This document shows, in pieces, positions 23,753 through 33,600 of a stretch of 45,591 bases of DNA. Each line of letters begins with the position of its first letter. Position 1 is the first letter of the stretch. The position numbers and the translations under genes were made by a program. Source of the DNA: Planctomycetota bacterium (GTDB lineage: Bacteria > Planctomycetota > Planctomycetia > Pirellulales > JADFKK01); contig JADFKK010000017.1 in the NCBI GenBank assembly GCA_022564995.1, forward strand, positions 1 through 45,591, in the 5' to 3' direction. A model generated the notes under the pieces. That model was not told the DNA's origin, searched no databases, and saw nothing but the letters and a program-made list of their open reading frames with translations.

Positions 23753-26700
23753 ATGCTCCAGCATGTTGATCGGATTACCGGATCGTTTTTCGGTCCTTCA
23801 ACGCTGGTCGAATTGCTTCAGCATCGCGCCGAGCATCAACGTGACGATACCGCCTTTCGGTTTCTGCTCGACGGCGAATCTCAGGACGAGTGCATCAGCT
23901 ACGCCGAGTTGGATCGGCAGTCCCGCGCGATCGGCGCGTGGCTTCAGTCGATGAACATGGGCGGCCAGCGGGCGCTGCTTCTGTATCCGGCGGGGCTGGA
24001 CTTTATCCGCGCGTTTTTCGGCTGCATGTATGCCGGCGTGGTCGCGGTGCCGGCCTATCCGCCGCGCCGCAATCGCAAGCTCTCTCGCATCGAAATGATT
24101 GTGAAGGATGCCCAGGCCCAGCTTGCGCTGACGACCGAAACACTTTTGGGGCAGGTGCAAGGGGTGCTGTCCGAAACGCCCGAGTTGCAAAAAATCACCT
24201 GGCTCACCATCGATCAAACGCCCTCGGGCATGGATGCCAAGTGGAATGAGCCCGACGTTCACGCGGACAGCTTGGCGTTTCTGCAATATACGTCCGGCTC
24301 GACCGGCGATCCGAAGGGCGTGATGCTTTCCCACGCCAACCTGATTCATAACGCGGCGCTCATCGCCTATGCTTTCGAATTGACGCGTACCACATACACG
24401 CTTTTTTGGCTGCCGGTCTATCACGACATGGGTTTGATCGGGGGCGTGTTGCAGCCGATTTACATCGGCCGGCCCAGCACGCTCTTTTCGCCCATGTCGT
24501 TCTTGCAGAAACCAGTTCGCTGGCTGCAAGCGATCTCGAACTACCGGCTCAATGTCTCGGGCGGCCCCAGCTTCGCTTACGATTTATGCACTCAGAAGGT
24601 CACGCCGGAAGAGCGCGAGCAGCTCGATTTGAGTTGTTGGAGAGTGGCCTTCAACGGCGCCGAGCCGGTCCGCGAGAAGACCATCGAACGCTTCTGCGAG
24701 GTCTTTGAGCCGTGCGGATTCCGGCGCGAGGCCTTTTATCCCTGTTATGGATTGGCCGAAGCGACGCTGCTTGTCTCGGGCGGGATGAGTTCGGCCCCGC
24801 CCACCATTCGCTCGTTCGACAGCGAGAGCCTAACCGCAAATCGGGTGGTCGACGTGCCGGCCGATGAAGAAGATGCGACCCAGTTGGTCGGCTGTGGCGG
24901 TGCCCTGCTGGACCAGACGATTGTGATCGCCAACCCCGATACGCTCTGCCGAGTCGAACCGGACGAAGTCGGCGAAATCTGGGTTTCCGGACCCAGCGTT
25001 GCCCGGGGTTATTGGGACCGGATCGAGCAGAGCACCGAGACGTTTCGGGCCTATCTGAAAGATACGGGCGAGGGGCCGTTCTTGCGGACCAGCGACCTGG
25101 GGTTTATCCACGAAAACGAACTGTTTGTCACCGGACGGCTCAAGGATCTGATCATCGTCCGCGGCACCAATCATTATCCCCAAGACATCGAGCTAACCGC
25201 CGAGCAAAGTCACGAGCGGCTGCGCACCGGCTGTGGCGCGGCGTTTACGGTCGATGCCGACGGGCACGAGCGGCTGGTGATCGTCTACGAAATCCAACGG
25301 CGCCGCCTCGGTCAGACCGACGAAGTGTTCGAGGCGATTCGTCGCGACGTCTCTTCCGAGCACGGTCTGGCGGTCGACGGAATCGTGTTGATCAAGGCCG
25401 GCAATATTCTCAAGACGTCGAGCGGGAAAATCCAGCGACTGGCCACCCGCGAGGCGTTCGTGCGCGGCGAGCTGTCGATTGTCGCCCAGTGGGGAATTGA
25501 CGGCGATGCGGCGGCCGAAGTGGCCGAGCATCCGCTGCGCAGCGAAACACCGGCCCCCGAGAGCAACGTCGCCCCGCCGGTCGCTGAAGTCATCGGCGGG
25601 CGTCGACAGCGCGCCGCTGCGGGTCCGTCTGAGGAAAACGGACGGGCCGCCGATTCCGCGGGTTTGCGACAAAGCACCATTGACTTGGTCTTCCAAAAAG
25701 TCCGCGAGGTCGCCGGCGAGCGGGCCGGAGAGCTTACGCTCGACACGAACATCGTCGACCTGGGGCTCGATTCGCTCGAACGCATCGACATCGCCACGAC
25801 CGTCGAGGATGCGTTCGGCGGGCACTTCCCCGAGCATGTGCTGACCGAGATCGAAACCTGCCGCGAAGTGGCCGAGGCCGCCGAGCGATATCTCGGCAGC
25901 GGGCAGAATGGTCGGCGAGAGAAAGTGATCGTCGGCGACGTTCCTCCTGAATACTACCGCTTCGACAAAAATCCCGAATACCTGCAACTCAAGCGTAATT
26001 TTCAGATGCTCGAAGCGGCCGGAACGCCCAATCCGTATTTCAGCGTTCACGAGCGAGTGACCAACGACACGACGGTGATCGACGGCCGGGAGATGATCTC
26101 CTTTTCCAGCTACAATTATCTGGGCATGTCGGGCGACCCGACGGTCAGCGAGGCGGCCCAAGAGGCGGTTGCGCAATTCGGCACAAGCGTTTCGGCTAGC
26201 CGGCTGGTCTCCGGCGAAATAACCCTACACCGCGAGCTGGAAGCCGCCATTTCCGGCTGGCTCGGCGTCGAGGCCGCGATTGTGTACGTCGGCGGACATG
26301 CCACGAACGAGACCACCATCGGGCATTTGTTCGGACCCGGCGATTTGATTCTGCACGACGCGCTGGCCCACAACAGCATCGTCCAGGGCTGCATCCTCTC
26401 CGGCGCCAGGCGTCGCCCGTTTCCGCACAGCGATTGGCAGGCGCTTGACAAGCTGCTGGATCACTTGCGTTGCGATTATCGCCGCGTGTTGATCGCCATC
26501 GAGGGCGTCTACAGCATGGACGGCGATTTCCCCGACTTGCCGAAGTTCATCGAAGTGAAAAAGCGTCACAAGGCGCTGTTGATGGTCGACGAAGCCCACT
26601 CGATCGGAACGATGGGCGCCTGCGGCCGGGGTATTGGCGAACATTTCGACGTCAAACCGACCGACGTCGATCTGTGGATGGGCACCCTGAGCAAGTCGCT

Positions 26701-27220
26701 GGGCAGTTGCGGCGGCTACATCGCCGGCTGCAAGGAGGTCGTCGAGACCTTGAAGTACACGGCGCCGGGGTTCGTCTACAGCGTCGGCCTCTCGCCACCC
26801 AACGCCGCGGCCGCGCTCGCCGCGCTGCGTTTGCTGGAGGACGAACCACAACGGGTGCAGCGATTGCAGAAGCGGGCTCGGCTGTTTCTCTCGCTTGCCA
26901 AAGAGCGGGGCCTCAACACGGGCTTCAGCAACAACACGCCGGTGGTGCCCGTGATATTGGGCAATTCGCAACACGCCCTGATGCTCTCTCGCGCCCTGTT
27001 CGAGCGTGAGATCAACGTCCAGCCGATTCTCTATCCGGCGGTCGAGGAGAGCGCCGCACGGCTGCGTTTCTTCATCACGGCCGATCACACTTCCGACCAA
27101 ATCCGCCAATCCGTCGACGCGGTGGCCCAGGAGTTGGCAAAAATTGATCCGGGCCATCTGACTCGGCCGCCGCAGGAGCCGACCCGATCAGACCAGACCG
27201 CGACGATCCAGCCACGATAA
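23753..27220 (+). CDS. Fused fatty acyl-AMP ligase, acyl carrier domain and alpha-oxoamine synthase
   Basis: A 1155-residue three-part enzyme. Residues 1-570 are a fatty acyl-AMP ligase (FAAL): YTSGSTGDPKGVMLSH near 179, FWLPVYHDMGLIGGVLQP, RTSDLGFIHENELFVTGRLK and IVRGTNHYPQDIE. A Pro/Ala/Glu linker follows. Residues 640-715 are an acyl carrier domain with phosphopantetheine Ser674 in LGLDSLERIDI. Residues 760-1135 are a PLP-dependent alpha-oxoamine synthase (BioF/KBL/SPT family): SFSSYNYLG, DEAHSIGTMGACGRGIGEHF near 945 and PLP Lys981 in TLSKSLGSCGG. The predicted reaction is activation of a fatty acid, loading onto the carrier domain, and decarboxylative condensation with an amino acid to an amino ketone. 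I chose ATG 23753 because upstream in-frame starts encode an unrelated hydrophobic leader. Confidence 0.93.
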   Translation: MLQHVDRITGSFFGPSTLVELLQHRAEHQRDDTAFRFLLDGESQDECISYAELDRQSRAIGAWLQSMNMGGQRALLLYPAGLDFIRAFFGCMYAGVVAVPAYPPRRNRKLSRIEMIVKDAQAQLALTTETLLGQVQGVLSETPELQKITWLTIDQTPSGMDAKWNEPDVHADSLAFLQYTSGSTGDPKGVMLSHANLIHNAALIAYAFELTRTTYTLFWLPVYHDMGLIGGVLQPIYIGRPSTLFSPMSFLQKPVRWLQAISNYRLNVSGGPSFAYDLCTQKVTPEEREQLDLSCWRVAFNGAEPVREKTIERFCEVFEPCGFRREAFYPCYGLAEATLLVSGGMSSAPPTIRSFDSESLTANRVVDVPADEEDATQLVGCGGALLDQTIVIANPDTLCRVEPDEVGEIWVSGPSVARGYWDRIEQSTETFRAYLKDTGEGPFLRTSDLGFIHENELFVTGRLKDLIIVRGTNHYPQDIELTAEQSHERLRTGCGAAFTVDADGHERLVIVYEIQRRRLGQTDEVFEAIRRDVSSEHGLAVDGIVLIKAGNILKTSSGKIQRLATREAFVRGELSIVAQWGIDGDAAAEVAEHPLRSETPAPESNVAPPVAEVIGGRRQRAAAGPSEENGRAADSAGLRQSTIDLVFQKVREVAGERAGELTLDTNIVDLGLDSLERIDIATTVEDAFGGHFPEHVLTEIETCREVAEAAERYLGSGQNGRREKVIVGDVPPEYYRFDKNPEYLQLKRNFQMLEAAGTPNPYFSVHERVTNDTTVIDGREMISFSSYNYLGMSGDPTVSEAAQEAVAQFGTSVSASRLVSGEITLHRELEAAISGWLGVEAAIVYVGGHATNETTIGHLFGPGDLILHDALAHNSIVQGCILSGARRRPFPHSDWQALDKLLDHLRCDYRRVLIAIEGVYSMDGDFPDLPKFIEVKKRHKALLMVDEAHSIGTMGACGRGIGEHFDVKPTDVDLWMGTLSKSLGSCGGYIAGCKEVVETLKYTAPGFVYSVGLSPPNAAAALAALRLLEDEPQRVQRLQKRARLFLSLAKERGLNTGFSNNTPVVPVILGNSQHALMLSRALFEREINVQPILYPAVEESAARLRFFITADHTSDQIRQSVDAVAQELAKIDPGHLTRPPQEPTRSDQTATIQPR

Positions 27221-27307
27221 TCGGAGCGATCAGCAGTATTTATGCAGATTCGCCAGTTTCTGTCGCGCCAAATCCCGTTGGCACGGTTGCTTCCCTCGAC
27301 GGTGGTG

Positions 27308-27335
27308 TTGAGCGTGCGGCGGAAACGGCTACAAT
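27308..27335 (+). promoter_or_regulatory. Promoter for the small gene at 27384
   Basis: TTGAGC (27308-27313) and TACAAT (27330-27335) are 16 nt apart, close to the sigma-70-type consensus. The expected transcript start is about 40 nt before the TTG start, leaving room for the AGGGAG ribosome site. The rest of 27221-27383 holds nothing else. Confidence 0.55.
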
Positions 27336-27383
27336 GAATAGTTATCTAGTCGTGTTCGTGATCTTTCTACCAGGGAGAGTGCC

Positions 27384-27566
27384 TTGCTCACAGAAAGTCA
27401 GGTCGCCAGGTCGTGGCGAACGCTGTTTTCCGATTCGGAAATTGCCGCAGACGCTTTTGAAAAAGCAGAGGTTTTGCTGGACGAGTTACGTCCGGAAAGT
27501 CCGCTACGTCATCGGCTGGGATGCGAGTTGGAGGAAATTCGCCGGTTGAGACAGGTCAACACTTAG
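27384..27566 (+). CDS. Small helical protein of unknown function
   Basis: A 60-residue protein starting with TTG, with AGGGAG at 27372-27377 six nt upstream and a good promoter farther up. It reads LTESQVARSWRTLFSDSEIA and ends HRLGCELEEIRRLRQ, all helical with alternating charge. I recognise the style of short conserved planctomycete proteins but cannot name a function. Its TAG stop overlaps the TAA stop of the convergent BBP7-like gene by two bases. Confidence 0.6.
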   Translation: MLTESQVARSWRTLFSDSEIAADAFEKAEVLLDELRPESPLRHRLGCELEEIRRLRQVNT

Positions 27567-28675
27567 TGGTTGATCTCGATCCCCATGTTGATGCCGTGAG
27601 CGAAAAAGTTCTCGCGGTGTCGCTTGAGACCCAATCCCGGCAACGTGTAGCTGATCATGTTGTTGGCTCGGCCGATGCGGTCGATGTAGATGCCGGTCCA
27701 GCCGAGCCGAAACGCGACATTGCGAGTGAACTGATAGTTTGTTTCGGCACGCAGCTCCACGATCGGGCTGAACTGCTCGAAGTTGATCGTCTGCGAAGTG
27801 TGAGTTGGGGTAAAGTTGATGAAGCCGCCTCCCGGGGCGCCTCCCTGGGCGAGATTAGCGTTTAGCGTGGCTTTTTGGAAGTTGAACGCCGGAGAGAAAC
27901 GGCCTTCGATGTCGAACCGCCAGTCTCCGCGACGGTCGAGCCAGCGGATGCCGGCCTGCGGGCCGATAACATTGTTGCGAACCTCGTTACCCCAGTCGCT
28001 GTCGCCGAAGTCGCCGCCGACAGCCTCGACGCCGAAGTTGTCTTGCAGCTTGAAGTATCGTACGCCGTAGAGCAGTTCAATCGTTGAACCGTTGTGAAGC
28101 GGTTTCAGGCGAAGGATCTTCATCACTTCCCAGTTTTTGAGTTCCGATTGTTGCGATGCGGTCAGCGTGTCAAAAATCACGGGAGCCAAGAGCAGCGCGC
28201 CGCCCGGCCCTCCGGGATCGCTGAAAACAACGCTGGTCGCGGTGTCGTCGAGCGTCTGGAAGCGACCATGCGTGTCGAACACGGAGATGAGCCAGCCCTC
28301 GTTGCCATCGACGTAACCCAGTTCCCAGCGATTTCCCCAACCGCCGAGATCGCGAAGAAACCCGGTGTCGGCCGAATTCGAGAAACTCTCGAGCACGGTG
28401 CCGTTGTTGAATGTTTGCGTTTGGCCGTTCGCCCCAATGTCCATAGTGGAGGGGCTCTTAGGGATCCAATACAAACGATCGTAGTTGGCAAAGAAGCCCT
28501 CCTGTAGCCCCGGGTCGTTGCCGAACTCCTCGCTGTCGAACGGTGCGAAAGGGTCAAGGTCGTGTTGATACTCGAGGGGACCGAACGGCTGGTATTTTTG
28601 TGCCGTCGCCAGGCTTGCGCTTGTGAGCACGATGACTAAACTCACCAACCAGGTCGCTTTGCGATGGATCGCCAT
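27563..28675 (-). CDS. BBP7-family outer-membrane beta-barrel protein
   Basis: A 370-residue exported protein from ATG 28675; an in-frame TTG two codons earlier is less likely. The signal peptide is WLVSLVIVLTSASLATAQ. The mature part starts QKYQPFGPLEYQHDLDPF and has alternating strands with aromatic girdles (LLYGVRYFKLQDNFGVEA, IGPQAGIRWLDRRGDWRFDI, IVELRAETNYQFTRNVAF, LGWTGIYIDRIGRANN). INFEQFSPIVELR followed by the R-N-V-A-F-R-L-G-W strand is characteristic of BBP7 barrels of planctomycetes. It should lie in the outer membrane, with an unknown cargo. It is convergent with the small gene. Confidence 0.82.
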   Translation of the reverse strand: MAIHRKATWLVSLVIVLTSASLATAQKYQPFGPLEYQHDLDPFAPFDSEEFGNDPGLQEGFFANYDRLYWIPKSPSTMDIGANGQTQTFNNGTVLESFSNSADTGFLRDLGGWGNRWELGYVDGNEGWLISVFDTHGRFQTLDDTATSVVFSDPGGPGGALLLAPVIFDTLTASQQSELKNWEVMKILRLKPLHNGSTIELLYGVRYFKLQDNFGVEAVGGDFGDSDWGNEVRNNVIGPQAGIRWLDRRGDWRFDIEGRFSPAFNFQKATLNANLAQGGAPGGGFINFTPTHTSQTINFEQFSPIVELRAETNYQFTRNVAFRLGWTGIYIDRIGRANNMISYTLPGLGLKRHRENFFAHGINMGIEINH

Positions 28676-28846
28676 GGTCAATATCTGCCTTGCAGGAGAA
28701 ATGGGTGTGTGTCAAGCGCCTCTCCATTGCGGAGAGCATCTGCACGGGTTGCAGCGGTAGTATCGGACGTGCCTGTCACGGTAGTTGAATAAGAGTGGTA
28801 AACTTTGCGGAAAACAGCGATTGTCCGGCCCCAGAACATCGAACAT

Positions 28847-28886
28847 GGCCACTTGCTGGCGGAAATGCCCACTTGTCGGCAGAAAA
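28847..28886. repeat. Two 20-bp tandem repeats in the divergent gap
   Basis: GGCCACTTGCTGGCGGAAAT is followed directly by a copy matching at 15 of 20 positions (GCCCACTTGTCGGCAGAAAA). It lies in the 371-nt divergent gap between the BBP7-like gene and the TraB-like gene, so a protein-binding site for either is possible. Nothing else in the gap stands out except the family A copy. Confidence 0.45.
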
Positions 28887-28975
28887 CGGCTCCCGCCCGC
28901 CGGCGGCCCGCATCGCAAAACCGCGGCCAGCTTGTTGTCCAGTCCACCCTCGTGGGGTATATTTCCAAAATGCCT

Positions 28976-29002
28976 CATAAAGCCGCGACCGCTGGTCGTG
29001 CC
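28976..29002 (-). repeat. Family A palindromic repeat, single arm (A7)
   Basis: Starts CATAAAGCCGCGACC and continues GCTGGTCGTG. Relative to the next gene it is inverted compared with A1-A3. It ends 44 nt before the start of the TraB-like gene. Confidence 0.8.
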
Positions 29003-29046
29003 TAACAGCGCCGCTCACCGGCCCCGACGTCAACAGGAGAACACCG

Positions 29047-30120
29047 ATGTTACGCTGCAAACAATTGTGTCTGATCGCCGTGAGTGCGTCGGTTCTGTTG
29101 GTCGTCGTCGCGCCCCGGGCGGGCGATGCTGCGGATGAGGGGAATCGAAAAACGAAAAAACCCGCGGCGCAAAAGGCCGCCCCGCCGGAACAGAAGAAAC
29201 AGGGCAAGAAAAAAGAGCCGAGTCGCAAGTTTTTACGAGTCACACGCGACAAGAAAAAACAGCCGCTCGCGCTGGAGACCTCGATCACCCGCTACGTGCC
29301 GTCTGACAAAGACGCAGACGCCGTAACCGTCGATCTGATTTCGGCCGTTCACATCGGCGATAAGTCGTACTACGAACAGCTCAATCGCGAGTTCAAGAAA
29401 TACGACGTGGTGCTCTACGAATTGGTGGCGCCGAAGGGAACCAAGATTCCCAAAGGAGGCCGCGGCGCGGGACGCAATCCGGTGAGTATGATGCAAAAGG
29501 GCATGCAGCGGATGCTGAAACTCGACTATCAGATGGATCGTGTCGACTACACGGTCAAGAATTTCGTCCACGCCGACATGACCCCCAAGCAGTTCGCCAA
29601 GAGCATGAAGGACCGTGGCGAAAGCGTGTGGAGCATGATGCTCAAGGCGATGGTGCAGGGCATGGCCGCGCAAGGCAATAAAGGCAGCGTGTCGGACCTT
29701 GACTTATTGATGGCCCTGTTCGACAAAAACCGCGCGCTGAAGCTCAAGCGGATCATGGCCCGGCAATTTGAGGATCTTGACGGCCAAATGCAAATGTTCA
29801 GCGGGCCGGACGGATCGACCATCATCACCGAGCGCAACAAGGTGGCCCTGGGAGTGCTCAAAAAGCAGTTGGCCGCTGGCAAGAAGAAGATCGGCATCTT
29901 CTACGGCGCTGGGCATTTCGCCGACATGGAGAAGCGGCTAATCGCCGACTTTAAGCTCAAGCACCACAGCGACCGTTGGCTAGAAGCCTGGGATCTGCGC
30001 GACCCGGGCCAGAACGCACCGCCAGCGAAGCAGCGGCGACTGAAAAAGCCGGCCCAGGCAAAGCCAGCCCAAAAGAAAACCTCGCTGCATCAATCGATCC
30101 AGCCGCCAATCGCCGCCTGA
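29047..30120 (+). CDS. TraB/GumN (TIKI-superfamily) protein, exported
   Basis: A 357-residue protein with AGGAGA before the ATG and a signal peptide (LCLIAVSASVLLVVVAPRAGDA). A Lys/Pro/Gln-rich linker (residues 30-65) leads into the domain. VDLISAVHIGDKSYYEQLN and KYDVVLYELV match the N-terminal repeat of the TraB/PrgY/GumN family, and IGIFYGAGHFADMEKRL supplies the second GxxH-like element. The family is metalloprotease-like in its TIKI branch; activity in bacterial members is not established. The C-terminus is again Lys/Pro-rich. Helical inserts with many Met (SMMQKGMQRMLKL, SVWSMMLKAMVQGM) are unusual. Confidence 0.85.
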   Translation: MLRCKQLCLIAVSASVLLVVVAPRAGDAADEGNRKTKKPAAQKAAPPEQKKQGKKKEPSRKFLRVTRDKKKQPLALETSITRYVPSDKDADAVTVDLISAVHIGDKSYYEQLNREFKKYDVVLYELVAPKGTKIPKGGRGAGRNPVSMMQKGMQRMLKLDYQMDRVDYTVKNFVHADMTPKQFAKSMKDRGESVWSMMLKAMVQGMAAQGNKGSVSDLDLLMALFDKNRALKLKRIMARQFEDLDGQMQMFSGPDGSTIITERNKVALGVLKKQLAAGKKKIGIFYGAGHFADMEKRLIADFKLKHHSDRWLEAWDLRDPGQNAPPAKQRRLKKPAQAKPAQKKTSLHQSIQPPIAA

Positions 30121-30252
30121 ATCACTTGGGGTCGTAATCGTCGGTTCTCTGCCGACAATCTCTCCTTCCGGGAACTTCGCGTGCGGTCGTATTACTCCCG
30201 AGCTAGCTTCTGGTTTTCGCGCTGCGTCGATGACACGAAAAACAGTCTGTCA

Positions 30253-30343
30253 ATCAGCCGCGGGGCGGAGCCCCCGGTTCATACCAGACGGCGGCAAGAA
30301 CCGGGGGCTAACGCCCCGCGGCTGATGTTGCGGGGCGGAGCCT
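30253..30343. repeat. Family C paired repeat (C2) with a partial third copy
   Basis: Left arm 30253-30280 and right arm 30298-30327 are inverted (ATCAGCCGCGGGGCG...GGTTC and GAACCGGGGGC...CTGATG). Each arm has a hairpin of the form CGGGGC-GTTA-GCCCCCG. A partial copy of the left arm follows at 30330-30343. The gap 30121-30437 before enolase contains this repeat and a promoter-like sequence only. Confidence 0.88.
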
Positions 30344-30371
30344 AGCCAATTCTCGCGAGATGCGGCATAAT
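30343..30371 (+). promoter_or_regulatory. Candidate enolase promoter
   Basis: TAGCCA (30343-30348) and CATAAT (30366-30371) are separated by 17 nt, matching the sigma-70 consensus at 4 and 5 of 6 positions. It lies 67 nt before the enolase ATG and directly after the family C repeat. Confidence 0.4.
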
Positions 30372-30416
30372 GTTGCCAGCGTCTTTCTTGCGCCGCTGCG
30401 CACCATTTCCTCCTAA

Positions 30417-31715
<1,299 letters not shown>

Positions 31716-31900
31716 ATCTTTCTTCCTGGCAGACTACGGACCATGACAAAGAGCGGGAACAAGGTAACCCCCCCCTCTATCCCTCCGCTCATGCTCGCTT
31801 GCCACCAACCGCGTTGGGGCGTATACTGCGTGGTTTCCGCTGTCGAACCGGCCGTCTTCCGAACGACGACCGCGAGTTTTTTTCAGGGAGCCATTTGGCG

Positions 31901-32134
31901 ATGACCATCGACAAAAGCCTACGAATTCGCCGCGGATTGTCGCGAACCCGAAACGTACTGAACCGGGCCGAACGCATCGAGCGGCTTAAATCGGCCGATC
32001 GCTGGCGCGAAGGTGACAGCCCGCTGGGGCTGGCCAAAGTGCGGGTTTTCCAGCTTGCCTTGAAAAAGAAGAAAAAGAAGGCCGCCGCGGATGAAGACGC
32101 CGAAGGCGAACCGACCGACGCCCCCGCGAGCTAA
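31901..32134 (+). CDS. 'Small basic protein' of the planctomycete/verrucomicrobial/chlamydial type (TIGR04137-like)
   Basis: A 77-residue basic protein with AGGGAG ten nt before the ATG. The segment [20 protein letters not shown], then [10 protein letters not shown] and [13 protein letters not shown] are the family hallmark. I recall the family as restricted to the PVC bacteria and of unknown, possibly RNA- or ribosome-related role. A Lys run (KKKKKK) and an acidic tail ([15 protein letters not shown]) follow. A search against TIGR04137 would confirm it. The gap from enolase (31716-31900) shows no other gene. Confidence 0.85.
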   Translation: MTIDKSLRIRRGLSRTRNVLNRAERIERLKSADRWREGDSPLGLAKVRVFQLALKKKKKKAAADEDAEGEPTDAPAS

Positions 32135-32148
32135 GCGCTTCGTCGATA

Positions 32149-32227
32149 GTCGTTGTTCGCTCCGCGAACGAAACGTGTCTCGTTCGCTCCATAAAGGAAT
32201 CGTTTCGTTCGCGGAGCGAACAACGAC
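32149..32227. repeat. Family D paired palindrome before larA (D1)
   Basis: Arms 32149-32175 and 32201-32227 are 27-nt perfect inverted copies. Each contains the hairpin GTTCGC-TCC-GCGAAC. It ends 10 nt before the larA start, leaving no normal ribosome site, so the hairpin could limit translation. A second family member follows larA at 33510-33561. Confidence 0.9.
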
Positions 32228-32237
32228 TAACCACACC

Positions 32238-33509
32238 ATGCAATATCAATTGCAGTACGGCAAGACGGGGTTGGAGGTCGAATTGCCCGACGACCGGGTT
32301 GTGCGGGCGCTGGCCTATAAAGAGACCCCGCCGCTGCGAGATCCCGTAGCGGTGCTCGGGCAATGTCTCGGGCAGCCGATCGGCACTCCGCCGCTGGCCG
32401 AATTGGCCCAGGGGCGCAAAGACGCCTGCATCGTCATCTGCGACATCACGCGGCCCGTGCCCAACGAAATGATTCTCACGCCGTTGCTGCGCACGCTCCA
32501 AGAGGGCGGCATCCCGCGCGAGCGGATCACGATTCTCATCGCCACCGGGCTGCATCGTCCGAACGAGGGCGACGAATTGATCGAGATCGTCGGGCAGCAG
32601 ATCGCGGAGAATTACCGCATCGTGAATCACTTCGGACGAGACACGCAGCAGCACACGCACCTCGGCGAGAGCCCGCGCGGCGTGCCGATGTGGATTGATT
32701 CTCGCTACCTCGAGGCCGATCTGAAAATCACCATCGGGCTGATCGAGCCGCATCTGATGGCCGGCTTTTCCGGTGGGCGGAAGCTGATCTGCCCGGGCAT
32801 CGCCGGAATCGAGACGATCAAGGCCTGGCACAGCCCCAAGTTTTTGGAGCATCCGCGGGCCGGCGAGGGCATGTTGGACGGTAACCCGGTCCACGAGGAA
32901 AACACCTGGATCGCCCAACAGGCCGGCTGCGATTTTATCGTCAACGTGGTGATCGACGAACAGCGACGGCCCTTGCACTTTGTGGCCGGCGACATGATCG
33001 AGGCCTTCGAGGCCGGTGTCGATTTCGTGCGGGGTGTCGTGGTCGATACGGTCGACGAGCCGGTCGACGTGGTGGTCACCAGCAGCGCCGGTTATCCGCT
33101 CGACACGACGTTTTACCAATCGGTCAAGGGCATGACGGCCGCATTGCCGATCGTCAAGCAAGGCGGCACGATCATCATCGCCGCCAGCCTGTCCGAGGGC
33201 ATCGGCAGCGAGGAATTCCAACGGCTGTTTCGCGAGAATGAATCGCTCGATCAGTTCATGGAACGCATCCTCGCGGGCCAGTATTGGGTGCTCGACCAAT
33301 GGCAAGCCGAGAAGCTGGCCGCCGTGCGTCGCAAAGCCAAAGTGAAAGTCGTCAGCGACGGGCTTGACGCGGCAACGCTCGACGGGCTTTTCGTCGAAAG
33401 CGCCCCCAGTGTCGAAGCGGCCGTGGCCGATTCGCTCGCCGAGTACGGACCAGAAGCGACCATCGCGGTCATCCCCAAGGGCCCCTACGTCATGGCCGAA
33501 GTGGCGTAA
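32238..33509 (+). CDS. larA: LarA-type nickel-dependent racemase/epimerase
   Basis: A 423-residue member of the LarA family, which uses the nickel-pincer cofactor NPN to racemise 2-hydroxy acids such as lactate. Compared with the Lactiplantibacillus enzyme (His108, His174, Lys184, His200), the residues here are His106 in IATGLHRP, His172 in EPHLMAGF, Lys182 in [10 protein letters not shown] and His198 in AWHSPKF, all shifted by exactly two. The cofactor attachment lysine and the catalytic histidines are thus present. The maturation genes larB, larC and larE are not in the window, and the substrate may differ from lactate. The gene is bracketed by family D palindromes. Confidence 0.92.
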   Translation: MQYQLQYGKTGLEVELPDDRVVRALAYKETPPLRDPVAVLGQCLGQPIGTPPLAELAQGRKDACIVICDITRPVPNEMILTPLLRTLQEGGIPRERITILIATGLHRPNEGDELIEIVGQQIAENYRIVNHFGRDTQQHTHLGESPRGVPMWIDSRYLEADLKITIGLIEPHLMAGFSGGRKLICPGIAGIETIKAWHSPKFLEHPRAGEGMLDGNPVHEENTWIAQQAGCDFIVNVVIDEQRRPLHFVAGDMIEAFEAGVDFVRGVVVDTVDEPVDVVVTSSAGYPLDTTFYQSVKGMTAALPIVKQGGTIIIAASLSEGIGSEEFQRLFRENESLDQFMERILAGQYWVLDQWQAEKLAAVRRKAKVKVVSDGLDAATLDGLFVESAPSVEAAVADSLAEYGPEATIAVIPKGPYVMAEVA

Positions 33510-33561
33510 GTCGTTGATCGCTCCGCGATCAAAATGTTTCGATCGCGGAGCGATCAGTGAC
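33510..33561. repeat. Family D paired palindrome after larA (D2), plus half of a family A arm
   Basis: It begins one base after the larA stop. Arms 33510-33530 and 33541-33561 are inverted with two mismatches and contain GATCGC-TCC-GCGATC. Compared with D1 the T-A pair is replaced by an A-T pair on both sides of the hairpin. A family A remnant (TCGCGGCTTTAC) follows at 33562-33573. Confidence 0.88.
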
Positions 33562-33600
33562 TCGCGGCTTTACATTCGCTTGCGGATTAGCCCGCAGCGG

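Noticed and set aside
31986..33305. 439-codon open frame antisense to larA
   Set aside because: It crosses the family D repeat and is the mirror of an intact LarA-type gene.
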